Positions 53,201 to 58,380 of a stretch of DNA of 64,000 nucleotides are shown piece after piece. The position numbers and the translations under genes are program-made. Where the stretch lies: positions 14,260,001 through 14,324,000 of the forward strand of contig OY540810.1 in assembly GCA_961205875.1 (NCBI GenBank). Reading direction: 5' to 3'. Source of the stretch: Sialis fuliginosa. Its lineage: Eukaryota > Arthropoda > Insecta > Megaloptera > Sialidae. The notes below the pieces were generated by a model. It was not told the origin of the DNA, did no database searches, and saw only the letters and a program-made list of their open reading frames with translations. Each line of letters starts with the position of its first letter. The first letter of the stretch is position 1.

Positions 53201-54718
53201 TTTGACAAATTTTGCGCACTCGTGGTAAGTAAACACCAACGGTATTAAAACAGTGGTGATATTATGAAAATTATTTTGTACGGTCAAAGTCGCCAACTGT
53301 GTTACAATTAGTTGAATTATCACTGCTCTAAATTCCATATCTAATCCATAGATACTAGTACAGAATTAATACCCTATTTGAAAGTGCTTGTAAGCTAACA
53401 AATGTGTTAGCTCCTTTATAATACCGGACATAAGGGGCCATCCATAAATTACGTCACACGTTAAAGGGGAAGGAGGGGGTCTTCAAAGTATGGCCGGGGG
53501 GGGGGGGTATTGGGCGGATCACAAGCTTCAGACGTCACATCTAAAAAATCAAAACAACGAATTTTATATAAATTCTTAAAATACAAATTTGAGGAAAAGT
53601 GACTATGTTATTAGTAACTCAAACCCGAAGAAGAGTTATTCGGGAAATTTCAAACGTGCATGGTAAAATTTACTATGTTGCATTCTACAATATTACAGAA
53701 TGCTATATAATTATTTTTATTAATAAACGTAAATTTTTTATATAAAAAAAATAAACAACCAAGAACAGTGTTTTTTTTTCGTTGATTTTGACTATCTTAT
53801 TATTGTTTAGAATCCAACAAATTGTTAATATGAGAAGATTTAAATTAGAAAAATAATTTTAAAAAATTGTTTTGATCTAAATTAGTTCTAGATTTAAATT
53901 GTTAATTGTGTGATGTCACAACAGGAGTGGGGAATCACACGAATGTGACAACATATAACAAAGGCGGGGGGAGGTGGGGTAAAAAACATGAAATTTGTGT
54001 GACGTAATTTATGGATATTATCAGTGCCAAACTAATTTTTATTAATTAATAGTAAAAATGGCTTCTTCAAATGAATCTTAATTTCTAGGTGTAAACAATG
54101 ACAAAAAAAACTTTTCATGTACTTAAGTACCTGTACAAAGCTTGAAATGGAAAATTTCACGAATTGGAACGATACTTGAAAATTATTTTTAAAAAAACAA
54201 TATGACAAAAAATTAGACAAAAAATTTCACGAAACAGAACACTGTCTCAGGTTGCCCCAGTAAATCCGATCCATATACTTGTACTTAAATACTTTTTAGT
54301 GTAGTTGTGTTACTTTACTTAAGTACTTTACCAAACACTAGCATTTGTACTTGTACCTACTTAATAGTCCACTGCAGTTAGCTATATAATATATACAACT
54401 TCCAACTGATAATCAATTTCTACTATTATATATTACACAACCTGCTCACAACTACCTCCAGATATAAAATAATATCTCATATTTACTATCAGGAAATCTA
54501 CAGTACAAACTTATACTACGTTACAGAATGAGAAAATGGAGCAAAGACGTAACTTCTTACATCCAGAATCAGCTGCAGCAGGTCTACAACAAGCTAGAAG
54601 CGTCCCTTCGACTTGCCCATGGCCTGCAGGCCCGTTACCTCCTCTCGCGGCTGGTGCAGTTAAAACACCGTGTACTGCTGTCCCTAGCATACCTCCACCA
54701 CCTCCGTCACAGAGTTAA
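5107..54718 (+). CDS. SK: SK-type calcium-activated potassium channel, 3' part of gene (spliced)
   Basis: Joined exons 5107-5242, 24161-24271 or 24323-24433, 49253-49380, 51203-51272, 52923-53075 and 54527-54718 encode one continuous C-terminal channel fragment of 262 residues. In order it contains the pore helix and filter, S6, the calmodulin-binding domain, a coiled coil and a proline-rich tail. SK channels are tetrameric plasma-membrane K+ channels gated by constitutively bound calmodulin; they set after-hyperpolarisation in excitable cells. That role is family knowledge. What the sequence shows is the motif order, matching intron phases (1, 0, 0, 2, 0, 0) and GT-AG borders throughout. S1-S5 and the start codon lie upstream of this window. 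The introns are 18.9, 24.8, 1.8, 1.65 and 1.45 kb, filled with transposons. The recognition is secure. The exact transcript set is inferred, because the two S6 exons are alternatives. Confidence 0.95.
6858..7494. mobile_element. TA-flanked inverted-repeat element (MITE)
   Basis: Termini CTGTGTCCCAGGATAGATG and CATCTATCCTGGGACACACTG, flanked by TA on both sides (6856-6857, 7495-7496). No coding frame. The size and TA flank fit a mariner-type non-autonomous element. Confidence 0.82.
7888..7970. repeat. Fragment of the palindromic family seen at 61226-61771
   Basis: Shares the stretch CCTATGTTTTAGCTTTGGAT and the following ACTGTCCCAAAATT with the arm of the element at 61226-61771. Only one arm is present. 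Confidence 0.65.
8185..8325. mobile_element. hAT-like MITE, 141 bp, exact 8-bp TSD
   Basis: Termini CAGGGGTTATTTTA and TAAAATAACCCCTG. The flanks CTGAACCG (8177-8184) and CTGAACCG (8326-8333) are identical. CAG ends with 8-bp duplications are the hAT hallmark. Confidence 0.85.
9480..9512. repeat. TCTG short tandem repeat in a dispersed-repeat tail
   Basis: GTCTGTCTGTCTGTCTG run within a more GC-rich stretch (about 9400-9535). It resembles the GACA/GGAC tails of the GGTTCCG-ended repeats, in reverse orientation. Confidence 0.5.
9794..9900. repeat. Two direct copies of a ~60-bp unit
   Basis: TTCTTATACGTATTACAGAA at about 9793 and TTCTTATACGTAATACTGAA at about 9853. Each is followed by similar GAACAGTGTTCGTGT / GAGTAGTGTGGGTGT sequence. 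Confidence 0.55.
10994..11507. mobile_element. Inverted-repeat element with ACACGATG ends
   Basis: Left CCTAGCACACGATGTTTTTT and right AAAACATCGTGTGTTTAGG are inverted. The interior is rich in AAACGCG and CGTTT motifs, giving a GC content above the surroundings. I see no clear target-site duplication. Confidence 0.6.
12230..12895. mobile_element. Long inverted-repeat element hosting a nested MITE
   Basis: Arms of roughly 160 bp pair over 12236-12400 and 12725-12890 (for example CAGTGATTGAACGGTACTCA against GAATACCGTTCAATCACTG). A second pairing (TTGGTTAGTGCAATCT against AGATTGTCCTAACCAA) lies inside. The element at 12383-12520 has inserted in the left arm. Confidence 0.7.
12383..12520. mobile_element. 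TAA-flanked MITE, 138 bp
   Basis: Termini TGCCGTGTTTAGACC and GGTCTAAACACGGCA, with TAA at both flanks. A 3-bp TWA duplication fits the PIF/Harbinger type. A one-end fragment of the same family (TTTGGTCTAAACACGGCA) lies at about 21560-21583. Confidence 0.8.
14080..14191. mobile_element. Short MITE with CAGTGGTGTAACTA ends
   Basis: CAGTGGTGTAACTA at the left and TAGTTACACTACTG at the right are inverted across 112 bp. The target duplication is not clear. Confidence 0.6.
15000..15142. mobile_element. Palindromic MITE with TTCGGATTCA ends
   Basis: ATGTTCGGATTCAGGGCATA at the left pairs with TATTGCCGTGAATCCGAACA at the right. GGTTAGTTACCG and CGGTAACTAACC continue the arms. Confidence 0.7.
15991..16478. 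mobile_element. hAT-like MITE with GGGTTC-repeat arms
   Basis: Termini CAGGGACTTGAACC and GGTTCAAGTCCCTG. Flanking 8-mers ATTTTAAT and ATCTTAAC match at 6 of 8, an aged duplication. The arms are built from repeated GGTTCGGGTTC. A related partial copy is at 32229-32665. Confidence 0.75.
16769..16960 (-). pseudogene. Fossil mariner/Tc1-like transposase fragment
   Basis: Read on the minus strand, two frames joined by a frameshift give [13 protein letters not shown], then [32 protein letters not shown] and AHTAKLSM. The WFQQDG(x)xAHTA block is a hallmark of mariner-like DD34-type transposases; its aspartate is the second catalytic residue and is kept. The frameshift falls between MLAG and NAV. 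No start, no N-terminal helix-turn-helix and no third acidic residue are seen nearby, so this is a broken internal fragment. The + strand frame at 16787-16975 is its shadow. Identification rests on motif memory, with good confidence for the superfamily only. Confidence 0.78.
18850..20770. mobile_element. Truncated second copy of the 2215-4156 hAT-like element
   Basis: Starts TAGGGGTGTACCGG and follows 2215-4156 closely, including the nested element, but stops before the right GGCCGGAATT terminal block. It is joined at about 20770 to the right arm of the outer element. A local duplication (GATCAATTAATGTTA twice, about 20499-20574) is unique to this copy. Confidence 0.82.
19488..20424. mobile_element. 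Second copy of the nested TA-flanked element
   Basis: CAGGCAGAGTCATATCAGGT at the left and ACCTGATATGACCCTG at the right, with TATA flanks. It lies at the same site inside the host element as 2848-3791, so the insertion predates duplication of the host. Confidence 0.8.
24161..24271 (+). CDS. SK: SK channel S6 exon, copy 1 (VV form)
   Basis: 37 codons, phase 0 at both ends, acceptor TTGTTCTTGTGACAG and donor GTAAGAG. It encodes [20 protein letters not shown] followed by [17 protein letters not shown], meaning the end of S6 (inner gate) and the linker leading into the calmodulin-binding domain. It joins in frame to the pore exon (GIM|GAGC) and to the exon at 49253 (TKR|LKNAAA). It is the first of two near-identical exons, 101 of 111 bases being identical to the second. 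The other exon starts only 51 bases after this one ends. Inclusion of both would repeat S6, so the two are probably used alternatively. Confidence 0.95.
24272..24322 (+). other. 51-bp spacer intron between duplicated S6 exons
   Basis: It starts GTAAGAG and ends TTCTTGTGACAG, so it has both a donor and an acceptor. At 51 bases it sits near the lower size limit for insect introns. Its final 15 bases match the acceptor tract ahead of copy 1, showing that the duplicated unit included the acceptor. The short distance could hinder splicing of copy 1 to copy 2, which would enforce exclusive use. Confidence 0.8.
24323..24433 (+). CDS. SK: SK channel S6 exon, copy 2 (LL form), tandem duplicate
   Basis: 37 codons with the same phases and near-identical splice sites as copy 1 (acceptor TTGTTCTTGTGACAG, donor GTAAGAG). 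It encodes [20 protein letters not shown] and then the same 17 residues. Of ten base differences from copy 1, eight are synonymous. The other two change adjacent valines to leucines at residues 11-12 of the exon, in the distal S6. No stop or frameshift is present, so both copies look functional. The spread of silent third-base changes with almost no protein change indicates purifying selection on both copies after duplication. Mutually exclusive use is inferred from the intact frames and the very short intervening intron. Confidence 0.92.
25401..25687. mobile_element. Palindromic MITE with CCGGRAAAAAAA ends
   Basis: CCGGGAAAAAAATTCAGATC at the left pairs with TTGAATTTTTTTTCCGG at the right. 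The inner arms (TTTTTAATCTGTGGAGACCT and AGGTCTCCACAGATTAAAAA) are exact complements. AGTAC occurs at both flanks. Confidence 0.78.
26417..27050. mobile_element. Inverted-repeat element with GAGTAAAAAC ends
   Basis: Left AGTAAAAACTATGGAATATT and right AATATTTTATAATTTTTACT are inverted. The arms also share ATTCTATGAAT / ATTCATAGAAT and the AGATTAGCATTACAT block. A left-arm copy is at 55057-55252. Confidence 0.7.
28116..28385. repeat. Diverged partial copy of the TA-flanked family (2848-3791)
   Basis: Shares CAGGGT, then GAGG(G/A)AGCTACAG, the TTAGT(G/T)TTTATTTAATA segment and ATGGGGCCAGT with the reference copy, in the same order. Confidence 0.55.
29958..30770. repeat. Dispersed repeat with GGTTCCGTAG / CTACGGAACC ends
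   Basis: Starts AAAACGGCCAAGTCTG, then AAGGTTCCGTAGCCG, and ends with ACAGACAGATGGACGGACGG followed by CTACGGAACCCTAAAAA. Two internal near-copies of about 250 bp (TTTCATTGAAAGTACT at about 30128 and 30410) are present. The 5' half recurs at 37905-38300. Confidence 0.72.
31989..32058. repeat. AAT microsatellite
   Basis: Interrupted run of TAA/AAT trinucleotides inside the CACTG element. Confidence 0.85.
32229..32665. mobile_element. Truncated copy of the CAGGGACTT hAT-like MITE, nested
   Basis: Starts CCAGGGACTTAAATCGG and follows the element at 15991-16478 (TTTATTTATGGTTCGGGTTT, then TTGCAAACTATTTAGGTTC). It ends after ATTGGAGAAAAA without the right terminus. It is inserted in the CACTG element. 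Confidence 0.72.
32705..33118 (-). CDS. Two-finger C2H2 zinc-finger reading frame inside the CACTG element
   Basis: A 137-codon frame starting [12 protein letters not shown]. Finger 1 is C5-x2-C8-x12-H21-x4-H26 with F12 and L18 in hydrophobic positions. Finger 2 is C35-x4-C40-x12-H53-x4-H58 with F44. After residue 60 it becomes asparagine- and isoleucine-rich with no domain I recognise. No catalytic DDE region follows in any frame. N-terminal C2H2 pairs are common in proteins carried by animal DNA transposons, so this is probably an element-encoded DNA-binding segment or its first exon. Whether it is expressed, or is a decayed remnant, cannot be seen here. Confidence 0.6.
   Translation of the reverse strand: MYFICCVCKKKFHTINCLIFHIKCNHHLSNKIYICEQNNCSRSFQELPVFKKHLNTKHDSFKIDKYPKNTSLNFNIPSTSIDNNVLVEESTPLIEAVENNTNVYIEVDNFLKYQENIAIFIAKLYSCNNLSRIQIQN
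33465..33595 (-). pseudogene. Possible internal exon of the transposon protein
   Basis: Minus strand, after a good acceptor (TTTATTTATTTGTAG) and before the possible donor GTAATA. The open frame gives [40 protein letters not shown] and NVK. The WKPSIIESQ block looks like real protein rather than random AT-rich translation. I recall similar segments in uncharacterised insect transposon proteins but cannot name a domain. It lies upstream of the zinc-finger frame in the direction of reading, an order that suggests two genes or a rearranged element. Confidence 0.45.
34013..34214. mobile_element. Small inverted-repeat unit inside the CACTG element, with tRNA-like core
   Basis: ATTTCAAATATACTGTGTTAT at the left pairs with ATACAGTATATTTGAAAT at the right. 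The unit contains the tRNA-like stretch listed below. Confidence 0.6.
34130..34200 (-). ncRNA. tRNA-derived SINE head or tRNA pseudogene
   Basis: On the minus strand, GTGGTCAAGTGGTTAGC resembles a pol III A box. GGTTGGAAACTCGG about 30 bases later resembles a B box (GGTTCGANNCC with mismatches). The spacing fits a tRNA-derived SINE. I cannot fold a clean cloverleaf, so it is not called a functional tRNA. Confidence 0.45.
36150..36490. mobile_element. Palindromic element with long perfect arms
   Basis: AGATTAATATTAATTAAATA (36269 on) and its complement (to 36402) are exact. The outer pairing (AAAATCGCTGTTAGTAAGCC with GGCTTGCTAATACTGATTTT) extends to about 36150 and 36490. The ends are blurred. 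Confidence 0.68.
36550..37290. mobile_element. Element with ACCACCCAAT-type repeats, copy 1
   Basis: Left GGGTGTAAGGAGCAATTGAG and a right part with GTGGGTAATTGGGTGGTA and TACCACCCAATTTCCC. The same order is seen at 51545-52070. A 43-bp terminal fragment lies at 39042-39084 on the opposite strand. Confidence 0.6.
37905..38305. repeat. 5' half of the GGTTCCGTAG dispersed repeat
   Basis: AAAACGGCCAAATGCATG and the following ACACACATGATAGGGTTC match 29958 onward. The GGAC tail is absent. Confidence 0.7.
38310..38765. repeat. Dispersed repeat family R1, copy 1
   Basis: Shares AACATTTAACCAGTTTTAAT, GCAGTAACGTTTTTAAT and the end CACGTCAATCCTTCGACTGT with 39800-40312 (same strand) and 55713-56090 (opposite strand). 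Confidence 0.7.
39800..40312. repeat. Dispersed repeat family R1, copy 2
   Basis: Same block order as 38310-38765, with an extra internal duplication of the AATATATTCT...TTTTTAATTTTTTGAT segment. It ends GACTGTGCATCCCGACACAG. Confidence 0.7.
40388..40798. mobile_element. hAT-like MITE built of CGAATATTCGGC repeats, exact 8-bp TSD
   Basis: Termini TAGAGATGCCACGAATA and TATTCGTGGCATCTCTA. The flanks TAAAATAT at 40380-40387 and 40799-40806 are identical. The arms consist of repeated CGAATACCGAATA / TATTCGGCCGAAT. Overlapping open frames are low-complexity shadows. A smaller palindrome (AGTGTGTATAATATACACT and the TATATCTTAACAAATATCA block) lies at about 40505-40580. Confidence 0.88.
41390..41515. 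repeat. Fragment of the TA-flanked family (2848-3791)
   Basis: CGATTTCAAAATTTTCACTT, GATCTTTC and TAGTATTAATACG appear in the same order as in the reference element. Confidence 0.55.
41901..41992. repeat. Hairpin repeat with GGGTGTAAAATG ends
   Basis: GGGTGTAAAATGATAGTTTT pairs with AAAACGCATTTTACACCC, and GCACGAGTGTGA with TCACACGAGTGC. A fragment of the same family (CATTTTACACCCTAGATACA) is at 49425-49512. Confidence 0.65.
43383..44319. mobile_element. TTA-flanked long-TIR element, CACTG ends
   Basis: CACTGACCGACAAAAAAATT at the left and TAACTCTTGACCAGTG at the right, with TTA at both flanks (43380-43382, 44320-44322). The arms share GACACGCTGAATTC / GATTCAGCGTGCCC and long inner stretches. 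A partial copy is at 52130-52605. Confidence 0.8.
45127..45907. mobile_element. TA-flanked inverted-repeat element
   Basis: CAGGCTGCTCCTGAG at the left, GGGACACCATG at the right, with TA on both sides. Strong arms: CACTTTTTGTTAATAAACCC and its complement near 45830, CCTACGAAAATC near 45331 and GATTTTCGTAGG near 45666. Confidence 0.78.
46102..46745. repeat. Tandem array of ~160-bp units (4 copies plus a partial)
   Basis: The unit begins TGAATAGSTAATATCTCAG, then TTTGGCGCGATCCTA, ATCAAATGCCCTAAG and CGTCGAGACCCCC. Copies start at 46102, 46262, 46422 and 46586; the fourth lacks about 20 bases after CTACAGACT. A partial fifth begins near 46728. Confidence 0.88.
47440..47509. mobile_element. End fragment of a hAT-like element
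   Basis: GC-rich strip ending CTTAAAGCCGGCGCTG. In reverse it starts CAGCGCCGGC and includes GGGGGGGCGAATTAGGGCGA, a terminal pattern I recognise from insect hAT elements. The other end is not seen. Confidence 0.5.
47898..48180. mobile_element. TAA-flanked palindromic MITE
   Basis: CACAGCTACACAAAAA and TTTTTGTGTAGCTGTG ends, with TAA on both sides. Inner arms such as TAGCATTGTAGTATTG and TTTGAGCTTGAATTTTGG pair over about 100 bp. Confidence 0.82.
49253..49380 (+). CDS. SK: SK channel calmodulin-binding-domain exon
   Basis: Acceptor GTCAATGTGCAG, donor GTAAGTATG; phase 0 in, phase 2 out (42 codons plus two bases). It encodes [20 protein letters not shown], then [20 protein letters not shown] and IYL. 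The block [11 protein letters not shown]...LVKRV is the calmodulin-binding region that holds apo-calmodulin constitutively in SK channels. The exon is strikingly GC-rich in an AT-rich setting. If the donor were not used, the frame would stop at once (CTG TAA), so intron retention gives a truncated channel. An overlapping reverse-strand open frame at 49097-49495 is only a shadow of this exon. Confidence 0.96.
50270..50515. repeat. Single-arm copy of the element at 18333-21193
   Basis: TATCACTTTTAGTTTCCGAG, TTTTTCTTATGGGCCA and GCTATAGCATATTTGAA match the left arm in order. Confidence 0.7.
50571..50873 (+). mobile_element. TGTCCGG MITE family, copy 1 (+ orientation)
   Basis: Ends TATTATAAAAGAGTTCGCAA and TTTATAATACCGGACA. 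The body starting ATGGAATTTAGAGCAGTGAT matches copies 2 and 3 in the opposite orientation. The internal frame is broken by a stop after about 36 codons. Confidence 0.8.
51203..51272 (+). CDS. SK: SK channel exon, distal calmodulin-binding domain
   Basis: 70 bases after TTTGTTTTAG and before GTAAAT. One base completes the leucine codon split with the previous exon, then 23 codons read [23 protein letters not shown]. This is the conserved second helix of the SK calmodulin-binding domain and the linker to the coiled coil. It is too short to show as a stand-alone reading frame. It was found from the protein family pattern and confirmed by phase (2 to 0). It lies between two oppositely oriented copies of one repeat family (50571-50873 and 53100-53431). 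Confidence 0.95.
51545..52070. mobile_element. Element with ACCACCCAAT-type repeats, copy 2
   Basis: GGGTAAGTGGGGGGGATATG, then GGAGTAATTGGGTGGTA, TTACCACCCAATTCCCCCAC and a right end TTCTCACACCC. Same order as 36550-37290. Confidence 0.62.
52130..52605. mobile_element. Partial copy of the 43383-44319 element
   Basis: Matches its right half (ATCGATTTTTCTTCGTTTAA, TTTTAGTTCAATTAGGACTC, TGTTGTCTACCCTGCA). The left part is missing. Confidence 0.72.
52923..53075 (+). CDS. SK: SK channel coiled-coil exon
   Basis: Exactly 51 codons between TTGTTTGTAG and GTAAAT, phase 0 at both ends. It begins [20 protein letters not shown] and continues with a heptad-like leucine pattern ([12 protein letters not shown], then [12 protein letters not shown]), ending in AAQ. 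In SK channels this C-terminal helix supports tetramer assembly and trafficking; that is family knowledge. If the donor is ignored the frame closes after eight more codons. The next exon follows 1.45 kb downstream. Confidence 0.95.
53100..53431 (-). mobile_element. TGTCCGG MITE family, copy 2 (- orientation)
   Basis: Ends AGTATTATAAACGAGATAGC and CCTTTATAATACCGGACA. On the minus strand it carries an open frame of 68 codons (53132-53338) starting [20 protein letters not shown] and ending EVLAS. Confidence 0.82.
53433..54018. mobile_element. Element with CCATAAATTACGTCACAC ends
   Basis: GGGGCCATCCATAAATTACG at the left and CGTAATTTATGGAT at the right are inverted. It has G-rich strips near both ends (53460-53512, 53962-53985). 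It abuts the preceding MITE. Confidence 0.7.
54527..54718 (+). CDS. SK: SK channel terminal coding exon with stop
   Basis: Acceptor ACTACGTTACAG. In phase 0 it reads [15 protein letters not shown], then an alanine/proline-rich tail ending [11 protein letters not shown] and a TAA stop at 54716-54718, 63 codons in all. EQRRNFLHP is a conserved insect SK C-terminal motif, which sets the frame. The overlapping frame at 54528-54746 is a shadow. The low-complexity tail after the motif diverges quickly in the family, so an alternative longer C-terminus by other splicing cannot be excluded. Confidence 0.93.
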   Translation, partial: NEKMEQRRNFLHPESAAAGLQQARSVPSTCPWPAGPLPPLAAGAVKTPCTAVPSIPPPPPSQS

Positions 54719-54812
54719 CGCACCCAATTTACGTATATTCATATAGAGTGCGAGTGATTTGTTTTATCAATATAAAAATATACTTACCCGAAGCAAGCAC
54801 TGATATTTTTAC

Positions 54813-54818
54813 AATAAA
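54813..54818 (+). promoter_or_regulatory. Candidate polyadenylation signal for the SK transcript
   Basis: AATAAA about 95 bases after the stop codon, in an AT-rich 3' region. The hexamer is common by chance at this composition, so only position supports it. A longer 3' UTR using later signals is possible. Confidence 0.35.
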
Positions 54819-55056
54819 GACTTACAAGTATATATGATATGATTTTATATGTATAAAGTAGCACAAAAAGTATTTGTTTCAATGGCGTAAATTTTCTATT
54901 TGTATATACAGGAAATACCATCTTCGAAGACCAGGCAATGTTCTCAAAAATTGCATAACTCAGAGAATTAAAACAAATATCATTTTTCATATATTTTTGT
55001 CCTGTTAAAATATGGCAGGATTTTCCTTATTGTACTTGAGTATTTTTTAAACATAC

Positions 55057-55252
55057 AGGATGAGTAAAAACTATGGAATATTACTTATATTTTTAAAATA
55101 TTCATTATTTAAAAAAATATTTTTAGAGTAATTATTTTCTATGTGATGCTAATCTTAAAAAAATTGGTACTATCGGTTACGTAGCTGTGGCATCCAACTC
55201 TATTTTTTTAAATGACAACATATATTTTTTATTGATTCTATGAATAGATCTT
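55057..55252. mobile_element. Left-arm copy of the 26417-27050 element
   Basis: CAGGATGAGTAAAAACTATG, AATGCTAATCTT-like and TTTTTATTGATTCTATGAAT blocks match in order. The right arm is missing. Confidence 0.68.
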
Positions 55253-55712
55253 ATTTTTTAGGGATAGTTGAAACTGTTATAGCCAGAGTAGGTATCTAGG
55301 ATTTGACAAAAATAATTTGAGATAATGTATCTCTAATTCAAATATCTCAATTTAAATTTTATAAAGTCCGTTATACGCAGCATAAAAATAGCTTAGAGTG
55401 ATTTGTAAAAAGTATTAGAAATTAATTCGATTAAATACCGTGAAAAATGGTATTTGTTTCAATTCTCGAAATAAAAATTATATGGTTCTTTTAAGATATA
55501 CACCCTATCTGTTAATACATATATTTAATATTATTTTGTGGACAGATTTACGTTTATTATACGTATATCATTTGTGACTTTATTCTATTTGCAAGGTTCA
55601 ATGTGAAAAAAAAAACATATCAAAAACTCAGATTCTAAAAGAAATTACCTAGTGCTATCACTTTTTGTATTTATGATCTAGGTGTATTGATATCATATGT
55701 TTCTTCAACGAT

Positions 55713-56090
55713 AACAAAAAAAATGGGTGTGACTGTGTCGGGATGCACAGTCGAAGGATTGACGTGAATACGTAGAAGTGGGGTTATAGATTGATATAGA
55801 ATATAGATACTATTGAATAATGTAGTTATTTATTATGATTTGTACGAACTTAAAAACAATTAATTAATATTTACAAGTGAAATCGTGGAAATACGAAATG
55901 TACTTTTTATTTTTTTATTCAATTTAAAAAACTTTAATCAAAAAATTAAAAACGTTAGGTCGTAGAAAATATATTCTAATATACTATTATTATTTATTTA
56001 TTTTTTCAATTTATTAATATTTACTTTTTTTGTTTTTTTATAATATGAAGTTTTTCACTCATTAAAACTAGTTAAATGTTTTGATTTGTA
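55713..56090. repeat. Dispersed repeat family R1, copy 3 (reverse)
   Basis: Begins AAAAAATGGGTGTGACTGTG, then CGGGATGCACAGTCGAAGGA, and ends CATTAAAACTAGTTAAATGT. It is the reverse complement order of 38310-38765 and 39800-40312. Confidence 0.7.
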
Positions 56091-56250
56091 CTTGTATCTC
56101 ATAGATCTAATTGAGATCTATAATATGATACCAAAACCCGCGTGGTAAATGCTCTGAGTGTTGAGATATACTGATTATAAATTTACGCTAGCGCGCAAAA
56201 ATTTATCTTTGCGCGTTACATTAAGTTTCTGAAATGCCTACCCAGTATCT

Positions 56251-56801
56251 GGCGTGAAACACTTATTGTTAGTGCTCAGTACGTCGACCCTTTTGTTAAT
56301 TAAAATACTTCTGAAACTTCGTAAGTGGCTTCTTTTTGACAAGTCTAACAACTTTTTTATTTGCGAATATTATTAAAAATAAGGCATTTCCGAACGTGCA
56401 GCCGCGGAATTTTCCGGGCGGCGGACTGAAAAAACGGCAAGATATTCGTCGGACAAAATGACCAATGAATTGAAACTAATTGTAAGATAAAATAGTGGGG
56501 TATCACCTAGTCTACCACCTCCAACATGTCAAAATAACGAGGTTATTATAGTTGTTTACTACTTGAAATTTTCAGGATTATTAAATAATTATTTTTACAA
56601 TCCATTGGTCATTTTATCCGACAAATATCTTGAACCGTTTTTCCAGTCCGCCGCCCGGAAAATTCCGCGACTGCACGTTCGAAAATGCCCCATTTTTAAG
56701 AATTTTCACAAATAATAAAGTTGTTAAGCTCATCAAAAAGTATGGTAATAAATTAACAAAAGGGTCAACGTACTGAGGAAAAACCAGACGTTATTCACGT
56801 C
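56251..56801. mobile_element. Long foldback element with GC-rich arms
   Basis: Arms of roughly 200 bp: GTACGTCGACCCTTTTGTTA / TAACAAAAGGGTCAACGTAC, and GGAATTTTCCGGGCGGCGGA / TCCGCCGCCCGGAAAATTCC. The centre is near 56520-56560. A similar end occurs at 43107-43145 (CGTGAAACAC...GTTATTCACGTC). Confidence 0.75.
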
Positions 56802-56878
56802 ATAATTAATTGTATATGTCTACAGTCGTTTATATTTTACGTTTAAAAAATATATTTGTGTATAAAATATTAGAATTA

Positions 56879-57211
56879 TGTCCGGTATCATAAAGGACCT
56901 AACAAATTTGTTAGCTAGCAAGCACTTTCAACTGAGATATCAATCTTATATGACAGTTCTTTTGGAGTTTGTTGATGACTTTGAAAAGTTTCGCGCACGC
57001 GTTGTAGGTAAATACAAACGGTATTAAAACAGTGGTGATGTTATGAAAACTATTTTGTACGGTCAAAGATGCCAACTGTGTTACAATTAGTTGAAGTGTC
57101 ACTGCTCTAAATTCCATAACTAATCCATAGATACTAATACAGAATTAATACCCCATTTGAATGTAATTGCTAGCTAACAAATTTTGTTAGGTCCTTTATA
57201 ATACCGGACAT
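56879..57211 (-). mobile_element. TGTCCGG MITE family, copy 3, TTA TSD
   Basis: Ends TGTCCGGTATCATAAAGGAC and GTCCTTTATAATACCGGACA, with TTA on both sides. On the minus strand it carries a 68-codon frame (56911-57117), [20 protein letters not shown] to KVLAS, collinear with the frame in copy 2. Confidence 0.85.
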
Positions 57212-57949
57212 TAGAAACATAAAATTGAAATAAGTCTATATTGTGAAATAACCAAGTGCGCAACGCCATTTATGACCCAGTGAGCGTAACTGTGATACCG
57301 AAGATACATTATTGAATTGAAAATATTAAGTGTACAGTGTACGTGTTTATAAACTTATATAACTATTGTGTAATTGTGATGTGATGTTCTATCCTTTTTC
57401 GGAAGCACCACTGATTAAGAAAAAAACAATTGTTTTTATGAAAAAAATAGTTATATACATAAGTATATATTTAATATGCTGAAATTTGTTAAGAAGATAT
57501 AAAAAACTGACATACATAAGAGACACGATTGTGACATAAAACAAACAATTATAGACTAAAATATATGAGTTTTAGAGTGACTTATCGTTATATAAATATT
57601 AATACCACATTTTTACAATAAAAAATATATATTAGAACTATACATATATTATTTCAAATTATTATATTAGCACAAATATATTATAAACGCAGTGACTTAA
57701 AGTGATTTTTACATTAAGAAACCATATTTGAAATCCCTATTCAGATTGATATATTTTTTACATATGTCAAAGAAATATTATCTTAATGATATAATTCTGA
57801 AAATCATAAGATATATGCTTAAATATGGTTATTATGTACAAATCCTTATAGTAAAGTTTGAAATGAGTGAGATAACGATTAGTATTTAAATCAGCGGTTT
57901 CTACACCTCTAACAATATCGAAAATTTAAATTTTAAATTACTTTATTAT

Positions 57950-58380
57950 AAGGGGGAACATATGAGTAGACGACGGAAAAATAGGTAAATTTTTGGAATT
58001 ATTATATCAAAAACTATTTTTTCAATTTCACCCAGGTTTATTTTATTATAAACTGGCAGTCAGTTGATCTGAAACAGAAATTTCAAAGAGATTTTTAGAA
58101 ATTAATCATATATTAATTTCTAAGAATCTCTTTGAAATTCTGTTTCAGATCAACCGACTGCCAGTAATTCTGGGAACCGCATCGAGAAACATGTTTTACG
58201 CCAACCACGATAGCAGCGTTCCCAGTCGATATATATTCATAAAAAAAATTATAAACAACCTCAACATATTTATATACTTTAGAATAAAACAAACCTGGAT
58301 GAAATCATAGAAATAGTTTTTGAGATAATAATTCCCAAAATTTACCTATTTTTTCGCCGCCTACTTATATGTTCCCCCTT
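57950..58380. mobile_element. Palindromic element with AAGGGGGAACATAT ends
   Basis: AAGGGGGAACATATGAGTAG and CTACTTATATGTTCCCCCTT are inverted. A second strong inner hairpin (GTTGATCTGAAACAGAAATT, and GAAATTCTGTTTCAGATCAA around 58130) indicates two stages of structure. Confidence 0.78.

Larger units (their letters stand above)
53076..54526 (+). other. SK intron (1.45 kb)
   Basis: Almost filled by two elements, 53100-53431 and 53433-54018. 54020-54520 is AT-rich, with tandem ACTTAAGTAC-like motifs near 54110-54360 and no other structure. Confidence 0.65.

Noticed and set aside
54528..54746. 72-codon frame over the terminal exon
   Set aside because: Out of frame with the conserved EQRRNFLHP motif; the SK frame explains the sequence.
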